DNA of 64,000 nucleotides from Schizochytrium sp. TIO01 (Eukaryota; Sar; Bigyra; Thraustochytrida; Thraustochytriidae). The stretch lies in the NCBI GenBank assembly GCA_004764695.1, contig SMSO01000014.1:1067148-1131147 (forward strand). The letters are read 5' to 3'. Of the stretch, positions 1-12,479 are shown one piece after another. The notes under the pieces are model-generated. The model was not told where the DNA came from, ran no database searches, and saw only the letters and a list, made by a program, of their open reading frames with translations. A program made the position numbers and the translations under genes. Numbering within the stretch: position 1 is the first letter of the stretch; each line of letters begins with the position of its first letter.

Positions 1-3000
1 AAACCAGTTGACCGACGCCTCTTCAAGTCGCCTGGTCCGAAGCAGAGCTCAGCTATGACCTAATTTGATGCAAAATTCCGTAACCTTCACCGTCTCCATT
101 TCTACGCGGAGACGTCCAACCGAAGCAGATCAACAGATCAATACATGAACAAATCAGGGTCCAAGTCCAAGTCTAAGTCGATCGCAGGTGCTTCTGGGGC
201 ACAGAAACGGCGACGTTTCTTTTTCTTTTCTTTCCCCTTTTCCCCCTCCTTTTTCTCTTTGATATAATACGAAGCTGAACATGCGCACTTTCCATCGAAC
301 TTCCCGCGAGCTTTTAAAGAGGAAGCAGGAAAGCGCATCGACGGTAAGAGTCTATAGTCCAAAAGCTAAGGAGGCTCAGCGCGCTCGCGCCGTGAAAAGG
401 TTTCAAGTGTTCAAGGAGATCATTTTATTTTATTTCATTAAATGTTTGATTAAATGCTTAGTTTTCTAATCAAATGATTTTATTTTTTATTTTTCTAAAA
501 CTTTTGGTTTTTTTAACTTTAATTCTTTTTAATTGAAATATAGAGAGATACCAACTTAATCGAAGAGCTCCAACTTCTTCAACTTTCAAGCGATCCCCTG
601 AGATCCCTCAAAGCCCGACGCTCGAGCTCCACTGCTCAGCCTGTCATAGGTCTGCCGTAACTTTGCAAGCAAGCAAACACGGGCTCTGGCTGACCGGCCG
701 CGTGTCTCTGATTTGGCCATGTGTCTTGAGAACATAACGTGTGGCATATTTGTCCATTTTAAAGTAATGAACTATAACTATGGAGTAATAATATCGATCA
801 AAGTTGTACGTAACGATGACAAACCTGAAGAAAAGTATTCCAAGATGGAGCCCCGACCTGGAGACAGCGGGCATTCTTAGAATGAAGATCCTGCAAGCTG
901 TTCAGGAGGTTACAAAACTTGACACCGCATCATGGCCAATATCCGAGGAGGCGAAGGCCGCGACTTTCTGGCATCGCCTTTCATCGACGAGTGAAGATCG
1001 ATGATCTTCGCTCCATTCTCCACTCGCATACATACTTTTTCAACGTTTGCCCCAAAAGTGCAAACCTGTATAGCGTAGCAAGTACTACGAAAAGGTTCCA
1101 AACGTTCTCCCCCCTCGCTCTGACTTAGCAGTTAGTGCACTTACTTTTCGTTGTCCATTCTCGCCAGCTCTCGCTCGAGCGAGGAGCCAATTGGTGCCCT
1201 GCGACTCCGAGGCCTGGCCCACTGTTGTTCGGCGCGAGAGGGGTGTTGCTCCGGGCGCGAGAAGAAGAATCGGGCACCAGGTCCTGAAGACTGGAGCGAG
1301 ACCAGCTAGCTCTAGCTAGAGAAAGAGCGAGCTAGATAGATGCCTGCCGTGAATGGCCATCTTTTCCTCTCATTGCTCTCGCTTCTAGCACAAAGGTTCT
1401 TTGTTCCGCCATGTATTGATTAGCGCCGCCGCTGCTTTTTCTCTCATGCGTTACAGAGATGGTCACTGACGACTTTGGGTCGATTGATTGGAGATTGATT
1501 GTTTTGCTCACGCTTTCGTTCGATGGATTGGCAAAGAATGCAGAGCATAGCTCCGTGACCACGAGCGAAGGCGGCGGGGAACGACGACATGCCTAGGCGG
1601 TAGAAAAGGATGGAGTCCGGGCGTCGTACGAGCGTGAAACAGAGCTCAAGGCCTCACTCGCTCTGTCTGTAAAGAGCCCAGGAAGGAAGCTGGCCTCTTG
1701 GAACGATGAGCGATGTGATGCGAAAGTTAGCTGCCAACTCCCTATCTCTCTGGTGGCGTGGATCCAACGTGGTCTGACTGCTCCTGAGTGGCCGGCTGGC
1801 ACCTAAAGGCCTGCGAGCAATCGTGTGCCTTCCCTGGCTTGGCTTGGCTCGGCTTAGCTGGAAAGTCGTCTGTGGGAGCTGAAAGAGGATCGAGCTGCCA
1901 ACCTGCGGGTGGCCATCGGTCGAGTCCTGCAGCTCCGAATTTGATCAGGAGCTTCCACAAGGGAGTGCAGAAACGAACCAGGTTGGTCGATCGAAGCTTG
2001 AAGCCTGCTAGGTCAACATCTCGATTCATGAGTTCTTCAGAACTTTAGAAGACTAGGCAGTTATGTGTGATAATCCAAGGCCAAACTCGATTCCACGATC
2101 AGGCTGTTTGTCCTCACATGCTACGCTTATTCGCAAGCGGTGCCCAGGCACTGATGGGCTGGCGAAGATAGAAGCGCCACCTCTGAATGAAAGGGTGCTG
2201 GAGAAGACATCATGGTCACCCATCGGCCTTAAGACGTCCCCAAGAATGCTCGAATTCTCGAGACGCCATGAGGTGCCCATACAATGAAAAAAATAGAAGA
2301 AAGAATTCTGCGGTACTAGCCTCCATAGCCACGGCCTCTGTGACCCAAGCAAAGACCTCGACAGCTTCTCTGGCTATCCACCTAAAGGCGAAGCACTCGG
2401 TGCGCGTTGAGGAAAGCAGAGCTGATAGTGAAGCTATCGTGACCCCTCAAACTGACTCTTAGTTAGAGATTAACTTTACTTGTTTTGACTGTTAATTAAA
2501 TCGGCACCATTAACGCCTCGCCAAGGCAGGGCTTCGCGGACTTGAATACCACGCAGCACGTACAAGCTCATCAGCGGTGACCTTGATCAGGTCCCGCAAG
2601 CCGCTTTCGCTGAGAATGTGTGCTCCAAATGTCCCGGAGAGAAGAATGTATCTTAACACCTTGGGTTGTACAGAGTTTGCCTAGGATCCGAGGCAGATCG
2701 CGGCTGCTAGTTCGCGCGTGAGCGTAGCCTAGTAGGGAGCGCGCTCTTGACAGGCTTCCTGGCCAGGAAGACTTTCCACAGGCTGTAGACTCCTTATCTA
2801 CGTGCTAGTGTGCACGAAGAAAACAAACCTAAGCCAAAATCTTTGCTTATTTAGCAGTGCTTTCTTTGAGCAAAACACGGCTTGCTTGCCTTTTGCCGCA
2901 GGCAGATATCTGAGCGAATATCCTGGATGAGATGCTCAAGTAGATAGTGGGGCTTTTAGAGATGTGTCGAATGATTATAGTTTCACACAGTTGTAGGCAG

Positions 3001-5705
3001 TTTTGCACCAGGGATGCGAAATGGAAGAGCACAATGATGCAAAAGAAGCAACAGCAGCTTCTGTGACTTGGTTTGGAGTGGCATGAACTCCGTCGGAAGG
3101 ACAGTATAAAAAAACGAACGCGAGCGAGGGTGATCTTGTGAGGCAGTCCTGCGCTGACCCAAACAACGGCCAGGCCGTGCTCTTTACTAATAATAATACC
3201 AAACCCAAAGCACAAAGATATCATCGTGAGGCCGGATCGTGGCCATAAATATTGTATAAGGAGAACACGGGCATCAAATGTACTCACGTCTCATGGTCAA
3301 GTACACCAACACTTATAATATGCAATGCATTTGTACTTTTTTTCAATCTACGCAGTAGACTCCATATGATATATTTATAATAGATTGCTTCTTTCATTGC
3401 ACATTCGCTACTCTAAACGTCGTGTTCTGTCCTTCTGTCCTCTGTCTACTACCAGCTTTGGAAAAACAAAAAGCCAGGAATAAACTGCAGTAGCTGATTC
3501 ACCTCGCCTCAACCCTTCTTCCAAACGACTACCAAGATTGACCCCTCGACCCCAGAGCATTAAATGAATGTCAATCTTCACTCTGCCTCAACAGCAACGC
3601 CGACAACGATGACCTCCACCAGTTCAACACCGCCAACATCTTGAAGCAAAGCAAGACACATTAGGCGTAGAGCATCGAACATAGAGTCAATTGCCACTTC
3701 TGCATTCCCTAAGTGGCGCCTAGCCCTACTCTTGCGGTCGCCCCTCCTCCTTCTTAGGTATGATAATTGTATGATTGTTATATGATTATCATGGCCTTTC
3801 TTGCTCCAAAGTGTGTTTGTGTTTCTTCTCCAATTATTTAGCCTTCCTCTTCGTATGCACTCCTGTATGTATTACGTACGCCGCAGAAGGCCATCTCACG
3901 AAGAAAGCTCGAAGAACCGGTCAGAGACAAGCTGTGTTTCTGTCCTTACGCTGCACTCGCCACGGCCCGGAGCCGGCACGTTTTATTTCCTCCACCGGAT
4001 CCGAGCGGACGACGTCTGTGGACCACAGATGGCGATAAAGAACGACAACAAGTTTTGGCGCCCTTCGACTGTTATCATCAGGTTATAAAATAATGCACAA
4101 AACAATTTTCATCGTAGGTTTTTAAGTATTTCTATAAATAGAACGAAAAAGGCAAACCAATCAAGCACCATCATCCGCCTGAGGCTGTCGTCTTGACCTT
4201 CCCTGACTACCCCCCACATGAAGGGTATAGTAGAGTTGTTCGTGCAATGATGTATACGAACTGATTAGAAGACACCGAGCATCACCCAATACATGAAACC
4301 TCAAATGACCCCCTAGAGGGCCACCATGAGAGTTTACTGGACGACGGTACTGGGTGTGTACCAGTGTGGAGGGTCCTCATGGGGTCCCCGAAGTGTCCCC
4401 GTTGTTTGCGTGCGCTTGCGAATTGCCTCGCACTGATTGAGCTCTGTGGCGCGAACCACCAGGCCACGGCCGGCCTCCGAAGCGCATTGTTAGAACTTGG
4501 CGAGAGCTGTCTCGGTACTTCGGAGTTGAGAGCGTCGATCGAGGTCGTTTTCCTCCGCTTGGGGGAGCAGTCCTTGCGGCTGGGGTCCCGCTTGTCACAG
4601 ACCTTGAGGCAGTTCGCGCATTCGTTCGAGACGCTGTGGCTCTCTCGTTTTCTCATATATAGTTTTCTTTTTTCTTGGTCTGAGTTCTTTCTGGGCAGGC
4701 CTAGTAGGTTATTGTGTTTCTCTGCAAATTACTGTTTGCTTCTTTCTTCTGCGGGTCTTTGTCTGCAGCTCGTCCGATTTCACTGGGACTGCATCGCAAA
4801 CAGAACTTGAGCTTGAGTTCGAAGGCGCGGAATTAAGCTTGGAGCACTCAAGCGAGAGCTTGGGGCATTGATAGCACGTGGAAGGTGACGAATCTCTAAC
4901 TTGCTTGCATGAGGTGAACTCCGTCACTTGAAAGTAATATCACTTCGTTTGACATAAGAAAGCAGCAGCCTGGTCAGTAGGGAAACAAAAAGCCTTTGCG
5001 CAAGAAGCTCGTGCCGAAGCCAAGTGAGGGAAGCTGCGTGGAACTCGCGTACTTGAAGTCTTCGAAACGTGAAGCACTTTGCCCTTCTCTAGATCGAATT
5101 TACGGCGAGCTTAGATAATACGATTCTTTGTCAAAGATCGTTGGAATACAAACGCCGGCTGCGTCATCCACTTTTACAAGCCATAGACTCACGCCAAGCT
5201 CATTGAGCTCAAAATTGGCCAAGGGCTTGAACAATACTTGTAATTGAAACGACGGCGACTACAGACAACAGTGACTAAATTTGTCCTCGATTGATTCGTA
5301 GAGTGAAAAGTACACATTGTCTGTCTTAACTTTAGGGCTTCCCGATCGTCGCAATCTCTCGCAAGAACTATTGTTATCGTGAAAAGTACTTACGACGAGA
5401 GTAGCGAGTGCCTCGTTAACAACGGAACTGAAAAGAAAAGACGCATCCTAAAGAGCAAACTAGCGAACGAACGGAAAGTGAGCAAATAGAGTTTCCCTTT
5501 ATTGCCACTACAGTATTGAAAACGTACAGAACAACAACCGTCAAGTTTAAAACATTCTAGCGCCTTTCTCTCAGCATATTAACGAGCCATTCTTATAAGC
5601 TAGGCAATACAACCACGAATTAGATTCAAGCTGCACTTCTTTTAGGTTGACATTGTAACAACAGGTCCGCAACCAACTTTAATTGAGGTTGGGCAACAAA
5701 TCATC
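1..5705. other. Gene-poor region, no gene recognised
   Basis: No reading frame here has a recognisable domain. Frames of 60-150 codons exist on both strands (for example 2847-3287 on the minus strand), but most begin at non-ATG codons and none looks like a known family. A short coding-like run ending in stops is listed separately near 2520-2730. An AT-rich tract lies at about 420-545 and a GC-rich stretch at about 1140-2450. The last few hundred bases are the presumed promoter and leader of the lipase gene at 5706. Confidence 0.6.
2519..2735 (-). pseudogene. Possible decayed coding fragment, unknown family
   Basis: Read on the minus strand, one frame gives a protein-like stretch ending in a stop near 2519. 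It includes the runs VQPKVLRYILLSGTFGAH and SESGLRDLIKVTADELVR, an amphipathic, ordinary amino-acid mix unlike the surrounding noise. Upstream the same frame is cut by two TAG codons and there is no ATG. It could be the tail of a dead gene, a terminal exon of an unseen gene, or chance. No family is recognised. Confidence 0.25.
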
Positions 5706-6968
5706 ATGATTGGTCCAGAGATGGTGAGTAAAGTCTTCCGCACAGACTTGGACTCCAAACCAGCTCGAAGAATACTCCGCATGGTTCACAGTTGCTTCAA
5801 GTGGATAAGATCTCAGCTTTCAGACCTGCGCAAGGCTACAGCTATTTTGCTAGTTTTTGGTATTGCAACAATTCTTCTTAATGGACTGGCACAGCGACCC
5901 AGTGCTAGCCTCTGTAGCCTTGTTCAGGAACATTTTGATATGACCTGCGAAGAACACCTTGCAACCACACAAGACGGCTACACCCTCGTTATGAAGCGTA
6001 TTCCTGCTCCAGGACGACCGCCCGTATTACTCATGCCGGGTATGCTCGACTCAGCTGCGACTTTTCTACTACTTGGACCTCATGATAGTCTTGCTGGTGT
6101 TCTCCATGATCAAAACTACGATGTTTGGCTGCTAGAGAAGCGCGGCCGAACACCATGGAGGCATGACAGGTACAATGGCCAGGATCTCGAGTTCTGGAAT
6201 TTTAGCTTTGATGAAAATATTGAATTCGATGTGCCTGCCATGGTAGAATACGTGCACCGCGTAACGCGTCAAGAGATCGCATCTATCATCGGCCACTCTG
6301 AAGGTGGTATGCTTGCAGCCATAGCAGCTGCAGAAAGCAAGGTCACTGCTGATCATGTGCGATCAATAGTTGCTCTTGGGGCACCTCTTGGTTCTTGGGG
6401 CGCCCAGCACCGCCTAGCTTCCTATCTTCCGGAGATCCCAGATGTTATTGTACGCAATGTTCACCCTGGCCTGTTTTGGGGATCCTTACGTATTCTTTTC
6501 TCAGGAACATGTGACATGTTTCCTAGTGCATGTGTGCGTCTCATTTGTGCCACTGCAGGTTGTGCAAATCCAGAGGCATTCGATACTAAGCTTGTATCTC
6601 GCATTTTCAATGTTTATCCCCGTGAAACCTCGCTTAAAAATATTCAGCACTACATCCAGTGTGTTCGAGCAGGACAACTGCAGCATTTCGACTATGGGGA
6701 AACTGAGAACCTCGAGCGCTATGGCCAGGCTTCGCCACCTGCATATGACCTTGGCAAGCTTGACACACCGCTGGCACTTTTTTACGGCGCCAGTGACCGT
6801 CTTGTGATGCCATCCACCCACGAAGTTACGGCGGCCTCTTTGCGACCAGGCATTCTGCGTAAGGTGGACCTTACTGGAACGCATGGCCATGTCGATTTCG
6901 TTTGGGCGAAAACTGCAAAACAAGATGTATATCTTCCCGTCATCAACTTCATTGCTTCTATGCTATAA
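5706..6968 (+). CDS. Acid-lipase-type alpha/beta hydrolase, membrane-anchored
   Basis: A 420-residue single-exon protein of the lysosomal acid/gastric lipase family, which hydrolyses triglycerides or sterol esters; the substrate here is not known. What is seen: a hydrophobic segment at about 44-60 that could anchor the protein or act as an uncleaved signal; the family N-terminal region around DGYTLVMKRIP (90-100); the oxyanion-loop motif MPGMLDSA (110-117); the nucleophile elbow GHSEGG with Ser198; Asp364 in YGASDRLV; and His395 in HVDF. The catalytic triad is therefore complete and the length matches the family. The ATG at 5706 keeps about 40 residues before the hydrophobic segment; Met6 and Met26 are alternatives. 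It converges on the TMEM135-like gene, with ends about 545 bp apart. Confidence 0.85.
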   Translation: MIGPEMVSKVFRTDLDSKPARRILRMVHSCFKWIRSQLSDLRKATAILLVFGIATILLNGLAQRPSASLCSLVQEHFDMTCEEHLATTQDGYTLVMKRIPAPGRPPVLLMPGMLDSAATFLLLGPHDSLAGVLHDQNYDVWLLEKRGRTPWRHDRYNGQDLEFWNFSFDENIEFDVPAMVEYVHRVTRQEIASIIGHSEGGMLAAIAAAESKVTADHVRSIVALGAPLGSWGAQHRLASYLPEIPDVIVRNVHPGLFWGSLRILFSGTCDMFPSACVRLICATAGCANPEAFDTKLVSRIFNVYPRETSLKNIQHYIQCVRAGQLQHFDYGETENLERYGQASPPAYDLGKLDTPLALFYGASDRLVMPSTHEVTAASLRPGILRKVDLTGTHGHVDFVWAKTAKQDVYLPVINFIASML

Positions 6969-7513
6969 ACGGCACAGGCAAAATTCTATAAAAGAATTGT
7001 GATGAATGCAGTCTGAGGGATGTCCATATTAACCTTTCGCTGCTCACACAACTCTGCTCTGACCCATTAACATACCCTTTTGTATCATGCACGACACAAT
7101 ATACTGTACATGAAAATGCATCTTAAGAACCGATTACCATCTGTTTCGTAAATCTGTGAACATTTCTTTAATGCTTTTTTGTTTGTAACTTGATGTGCTT
7201 CTCTTAGCTCTCTAGTCAATAGGAACTGAACTTGAGTCTACCGTATGTAAAGTCACAATTATCTTTTTATTCATTTTTATAACTGGCTACGCCACCGGGA
7301 ACTCTTAAACGATATGAGGACTTTCACCGTACCTATTTAATTGAGGTTGAGGGAACTTTAAGAATATATGTTGTCGAAGTATTTAGAACCATCACATTTA
7401 CGCACAGACGAGAAGAAGAATTAAAGTAGGCAACTTGTTTCGTTTCATTTATTTGATAAAAGGTTATTATAATAGCAAGACGGTAAATAAAGATTTTCGA
7501 GGAAGGGGCAACT
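6969..7513. other. Convergent intergenic spacer
   Basis: The 3' flanks of the lipase (+) and the TMEM135-like gene (-) meet here. The stretch is AT-rich, contains no coding frame that I recognise, and presumably holds both polyadenylation sites. Confidence 0.6.
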
Positions 7514-9256
7514 TCACTTTTGTTTGTTGCGCCTGCGCATCTTCGAATCATCGACTGGTGAACTGAGTTGAGGGAGCAATCGCTCTGATACAATTCGCGG
7601 CATCGTATAGAATTTGTGACGTTTATCTGTGTCCAAAAACTTTGACAGGATTGATAGATATGCACTGCGGATAAAGTATGGGTGTCTTGCATAACAATGA
7701 GTAACAACCGCAAAGCAATACGCAAATACAAGCACTTCTCCATGAGGAAAGGGGCGAACCCACCCGCGTGATACGACGTAGTTCCAACGACCTTCCACAG
7801 CCTTGCTGAGAACATATAGCGCAAGCTCAATCCGTCTACCCTTCTTCTCAATCATGGTCATTGCCCCAGCCCAAATGCCTGCCAACATATAAATTATTTG
7901 TCCAAATTTGCCTGCTTTGGCTCGAGTTAAACCGAGACTCCGCATAAAAGAAACAGAGCAAAATCCAACAGTGCAATACATAGAGAGGAAAACGGAACTT
8001 CGTAGGACGCCTTCAAGCACACGCTTGATTGTCGGTACAGGACGTTTAATGAGCGACTGAGGATAAAATAGCAAAACAGGTACACTAAATACTGGCAGGT
8101 ATACAGGCACGGACAAAGTCATCGCCTTTGCAAAAAACTTGAAGGAGTATGGCAGTAAAGGCATCGTAGGGTGCATGAGTTCTCCTCCGCTCCACTCGTC
8201 TGCACCGTATGGGTTTGTAAGTAGACGTGCAGTACCAGATTTGAGATGGGAACGTGCAAGATTCAATGCATCAATGTCCAAGGGCTCGCCAGTATAAATA
8301 CGTGTCAAACTATCCCGAACAGCCTTTGGCATTTGCGAGTGCACATTCAAGAATCGAACATAAGATGGATCCAGAGTATCTGGTGAAAAGAACCAGCTGT
8401 GTAGCATCGAGGCACTAGCCAGCGACATAAGAACTGTGTCGCCATTTTGTAGAGTTGGAACCCACTTGCGGCGAGCCATGACTTTCATTTGCAGTTCAAA
8501 GGCGCGCACGATGGCAAACAAGGTGATTGGCCACCGCGCTTCACGGGGAATCCAAAAAAGAGCAGACCCGGCGCATAAGCCAGAAATAAAAGCACGGTAT
8601 CTGCGCAACAAAAGCCATGCAGGATGCAACGATCGCGATGCAAACATCCCGCCGTTATAGATGGCTAAAAGTGATCCTAGGAAAAGTCCATATTCGCGAG
8701 CTCCTGTGAAGAGAACTTTACGTGTCACAACTAAACGGCGGCCTCGGACAAGGTTCAATAAGGGGAAAAGTGAATTGAGAAAAACCCGGCCGGCGTAGCC
8801 GAGAACAAAGCCTTTGCCAATGTTGCGCGTGATAGCTGCCCAGAGATCCTCGTAGTGAGCCTCTTCAGTTGTTAACACTCCTTGGGGCTCCTGTTCCGAT
8901 CCTTGAGGGGCCAACGATTGTGGAGGTGTCTCAGCACCGAGACTATCAGGTTCGTCCTCATCAGAGGAATTTCCGCCAAACTCAGGCTTAGTAACGAATT
9001 TGCCATTTGCTTCGTGTACTCCTACGTCACTTGTTTCGCTCAGAGTCGTTGAATTGAAGCTTCCTGTTCGTGAAGGTGGCAGGGTACGAGGGTCGTAAAG
9101 TGCCTCATCTTTTACTTCGTCGTTTGTACCTGATTGCAAACTCTCGTTTTCGTCTGCAGGGTGTCCTTCTGAAATGACTGCCAATCTTCGGCGGTCCGGC
9201 AACTTGAACAAGTCAGAAGAGTAGCTTTCAAGCCGTGTTAGCAGATTAAGATCCAT
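7514..9256 (-). CDS. TMEM135-like multi-pass membrane protein
   Basis: A 580-residue single-exon protein resembling the TMEM135 family, which in animals is tied to peroxisome and mitochondrial lipid homeostasis. The first 135 or so residues are acidic, Ser-rich and probably disordered (SSDEDEPDSLGAETPP is inside), so the protein is longer than the typical family member of about 460 residues. After it come several hydrophobic segments, including a pair around PVYLPVFSVPVLLFYP. The late stretch RRIELALYVLSKAVEGRWN (about 475-495), followed by a HGE motif and a further membrane segment, is the best family match. The ATG at 9256 is the first in frame. The gene is convergent with the lipase. Assignment rests on pattern recognition of the C-terminal half. 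Confidence 0.65.
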   Translation of the reverse strand: MDLNLLTRLESYSSDLFKLPDRRRLAVISEGHPADENESLQSGTNDEVKDEALYDPRTLPPSRTGSFNSTTLSETSDVGVHEANGKFVTKPEFGGNSSDEDEPDSLGAETPPQSLAPQGSEQEPQGVLTTEEAHYEDLWAAITRNIGKGFVLGYAGRVFLNSLFPLLNLVRGRRLVVTRKVLFTGAREYGLFLGSLLAIYNGGMFASRSLHPAWLLLRRYRAFISGLCAGSALFWIPREARWPITLFAIVRAFELQMKVMARRKWVPTLQNGDTVLMSLASASMLHSWFFSPDTLDPSYVRFLNVHSQMPKAVRDSLTRIYTGEPLDIDALNLARSHLKSGTARLLTNPYGADEWSGGELMHPTMPLLPYSFKFFAKAMTLSVPVYLPVFSVPVLLFYPQSLIKRPVPTIKRVLEGVLRSSVFLSMYCTVGFCSVSFMRSLGLTRAKAGKFGQIIYMLAGIWAGAMTMIEKKGRRIELALYVLSKAVEGRWNYVVSRGWVRPFPHGEVLVFAYCFAVVTHCYARHPYFIRSAYLSILSKFLDTDKRHKFYTMPRIVSERLLPQLSSPVDDSKMRRRNKQK

Positions 9257-11526
9257 GGTCCTTCAAGCCCTTTATTGTTTTGCTATAATTTCTTAGCTCA
9301 AGTAGGAAAGCAACTTCCTCGATCTGCAAGAGAAGGACTACTAGATCCTGTCGAAAGCAAGCTTATTTTAGCGCAAAGATGGAAAGTGTACAACGCAGTT
9401 CAAAGGCGCGCTTGAATTCGCGGTCACAAGATGTATTTGATCCTACGCCCTTGATCAAATTCGCTAAATTCTCTTTCGACAGTAATCGCCAAACGAGTAA
9501 AGAGCCCTGCAAGCTACGCAGTTTGGAATTGTGCACGTTGCTTACAAGAAGTCGTTGGATGTCTGGACGTTTATTAATCCCGCTTGGACGAGCGTGGACC
9601 TGCTCCGCCAATGAATCTAGTCAAAAAAACTTGCTGCGAACCCTCTAATCACTCGGAGTGGAGGTTGTTGAAGGGACTGAAGGCAACTCGCAAGTCTCCC
9701 AAGCACCAATTACTCCGAGTGGCAACTCTTGCCTAGTCGAGGGAGCAATCCAGTGAAGTCGAGGTCTAGATCGGGGTCTGGAGCAGAGATCAAGTTGAGG
9801 ACTGCTTTTTGACCTGCCAAATGATTATTGAGAATCAATGAACGAATGCTTTTTCTTTATTTCTTCCATTCTTTCTGTCTTTCTGTCTTTCTTTCTTTAT
9901 TTCTTTATTTATTATATTTTTAAAATCGTTTTTTCAAGTATAAAAAGGGAGAGAAAATGAATGCCCCTGTTAAAATAAAGGAGCTTGATGATGGGAATGA
10001 GAATCATATGTCAATCAGGATCCTATCAAGTAAGAAAAGAACTTGTCAGTAAACCCATGTAACTGAAGGCAATATTTCATCAATTACTCACTATGTACAA
10101 ATGCCAAGCTTCTTGTTTTAAGCTCGATAATAGGAACGAATTCGCTGACTGCGGTTTGCTGATCCCGAAGTCAACTCGAGCTTGAGTTTGATTTATTTGT
10201 AGCTAGCCCTCCTGCAACTTGGAAGCTCGGTCTCACATAGGCTACTATGGTTTTAGACTATTTAGATTGTATTGTGGACTCAATATTAAAAGAATTATAT
10301 ATTACTTAAAGAGGGTAAACTTTATTAGGGATTCAGATAATGATACTTCAACATGTCTAACAGTACATTTGACGACTTGCTTCTGATTATGAGATTAATC
10401 TCAACATTGCTTGTACTTAGAAATTGTCAGTATGTGAATAGCTTCTGTACAGGATGCACATTTTTCCAGTGTTAAACTTGTGCACTTGACACATCTATAC
10501 TTAGATCCCACTCAGATTTTGGCTTTTCAGCTTTAGGTGGCGTTTGGAGGCAGAAGTTGATTCTTCGAAGTACCCAATCTTCTGCATTCCAAAAACCTAT
10601 TCACCCCTTCGTGGAGTGTATCTGGACATAATGTTCATACTAGATGCCCAACAAACAATCGTGTTTGGACTGACTTTGTTTCGAGGTGTTGTTTTTCTAC
10701 TAATTTTTCGCCGCCGTTTTGGATCGAATTTATTGCAAGCAAGATGCTGTAAATTTACTTTGAGGCAATTCTGTAGAACAGGAAATAAGCAACATAGCGC
10801 CTCGACAAAACCAGTAAATTTTTTTATTTGCTGTGTTTAGAATCTGCATGACACAACACGTGTTCCACAAGTTAATAGCACGCATTTTAATCACATTCAC
10901 GAAAATCATATGAGTCTAATCTTTAACCAAATACCCACCTACTGCACGACCTCGACATCTGGCTGTGGCATCAACTCTGACTTTGGGCTTGCTATATACA
11001 TACCCACACTGACGACGCGTCGCTACCTCCACCTTCTGCATACGTATCATCCCAATAAATTTCCAAGTTTCCTACCTTGCAAAGCAGTAGATCTTGAAAC
11101 TGAGTCAAGTCTTGCACAAATGCGCCTTATGAAAGACCTATTGCTTGTACAGCTGAGTACTAACACAGTGTATATTTAACGGATTCCGAGTATTAGCTCA
11201 AACTTTCGCAGACACAAAACAAAAGGGGAAGCTTTTTTTTTTTTTTTAAATAAATAAATGAGAATCATTTTTCAACAGAAAACTAAAACAGAAAAACAAA
11301 AGAAAAAGCGATCTACTCTTTGCCGATTGGCGTTGTAGTAAACGAAACCCGCAAAATCCTCCGAGTTATTTCACGATTCCCGTTTGTCGCTTCTCTGATG
11401 CCATCACAAATGCATGCACCTTCTTCTGCATCCTCCCAGCTCAGCTGAAAAGTTCTAGTTCAATCCTTGCCCACATTCTTGATTCTCCAGAGCTTAGGGC
11501 TGATCGAGGCACTTTTGCTTTAGGGA

Positions 11527-11574
11527 CATACATACAGACATACATACATACAGACATACATACATACATACATC
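11527..11574. repeat. ACAT/AGAC tetranucleotide microsatellite
   Basis: A run of CATA tetranucleotides interrupted regularly by CAGA units, about 48 bases long. It is seen directly in the sequence. Confidence 0.9.
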
Positions 11575-11811
11575 GTCATCAAGGAAGGGAGGAATGGCGG
11601 ACTCAGACGTCGACGGCGCCAGCTCTGGCAATGGCTGTGTCCTCGATCGCCAATTTGTTTGTTGGTTTGTTAATTCGTCAATCCCCGAAGAGGGGTCCGT
11701 CCTCCTTACCTTGCGATGCAGTAGACAGCGCAGAAGAACAGCGAGGACTTCTGAGTTCTTCTCTCATCCCATTCACGCATTCACGCATTCACTCATGCAC
11801 TCAGTGTGTGT

Positions 11812-11833
11812 ATGTAATGTAATGTAATGTAAT
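11812..11833. repeat. TGTAA pentanucleotide repeat
   Basis: Four tandem TGTAA units followed by a partial unit. Confidence 0.85.
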
Positions 11834-11973
11834 CAGCGGAAAGCCGCGGGTACGCGTGGTCTGGTACGCCACGAGCCACTGCGAAGACGTCGTCGCGGAG
11901 GACCCCCCACCACATAAGTGGCAGATAGCGATGCAATGCAATGAGTGCCACGATGAATGCTGCAGTTCGTTGA

Positions 11974-12004
11974 ATGCGATGCGATGCGATGCGATGCGAT
12001 GCGA
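11974..12004. repeat. GATGC pentanucleotide repeat
   Basis: Six consecutive GATGC-type units. It lies about 150 bases from a second pentanucleotide array (TGTAA), which is unusual because pentamers are otherwise rare in the window. Confidence 0.85.
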
Positions 12005-12479
12005 GGCAGTGAAGCGATGGATCAGTGCTGTGGGGGGAAAAGCACAACTCCAGAGCTTTGCCGCGAAGCTCGAGAGCACAGCAGCAAGTGAAGATAGCTA
12101 GAAAAGAAGTTGAACATAGTTTTAGCACGTTTGCTTTTTTGTTGGTCTGGGAGGGAAAGTAGCAGGTTGGTAGGTAGGTAGATAGCTAGTAGTAGGTGGT
12201 ACCGTACCTGCGATTTCTTTCTTTCTTTCTTTCTTTTTGATTAGTTTGTCTTGTGCTTTCTCGATTTGTTTTTGCGAATGGTTTGGTTGTGAGTTGAAAG
12301 ATGCTGCTTTCTCAACTTGGAGGTGATTGTTTTCATACAAACACAAAATCCCTAGCATACTGCTTTCTAGGTAGGCAGTGTTACCTACCACCAGGATGGA
12401 GAATAATGTCGAATAAACGTTTTATTTTATTGTATGTTTAAAATTTTAATTGATTGAATTTTAGATAATAACAATCTTA

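Larger units (their letters stand above)
9257..12479. other. Repeat-rich intergenic region
   Basis: No gene is supported. An 89-codon ATG frame at 9379-9648 (+) and a 98-codon frame at 10544-10840 (+) have no recognisable domain. Repeats stand out: TTTC/TTTA-rich sequence at about 9865-9920, an A/T tract at 11230-11260, an ACAT/AGAC microsatellite at 11527-11574, a TGTAA tract at 11812-11833, GATGC repeats at about 11974-12004, GGTA repeats near 12166-12190 and TTTC repeats at about 12213-12236. Confidence 0.6.

Noticed and set aside
2847-3287. 146-codon minus-strand frame
   Set aside because: Starts at a non-ATG codon, composition rich in Cys, Ser and Phe as expected of noise, no family.
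4282-4810. 124- and 148-codon frames on opposite strands
   Set aside because: Both rely on GC-rich sequence and non-ATG starts, and neither resembles a family.
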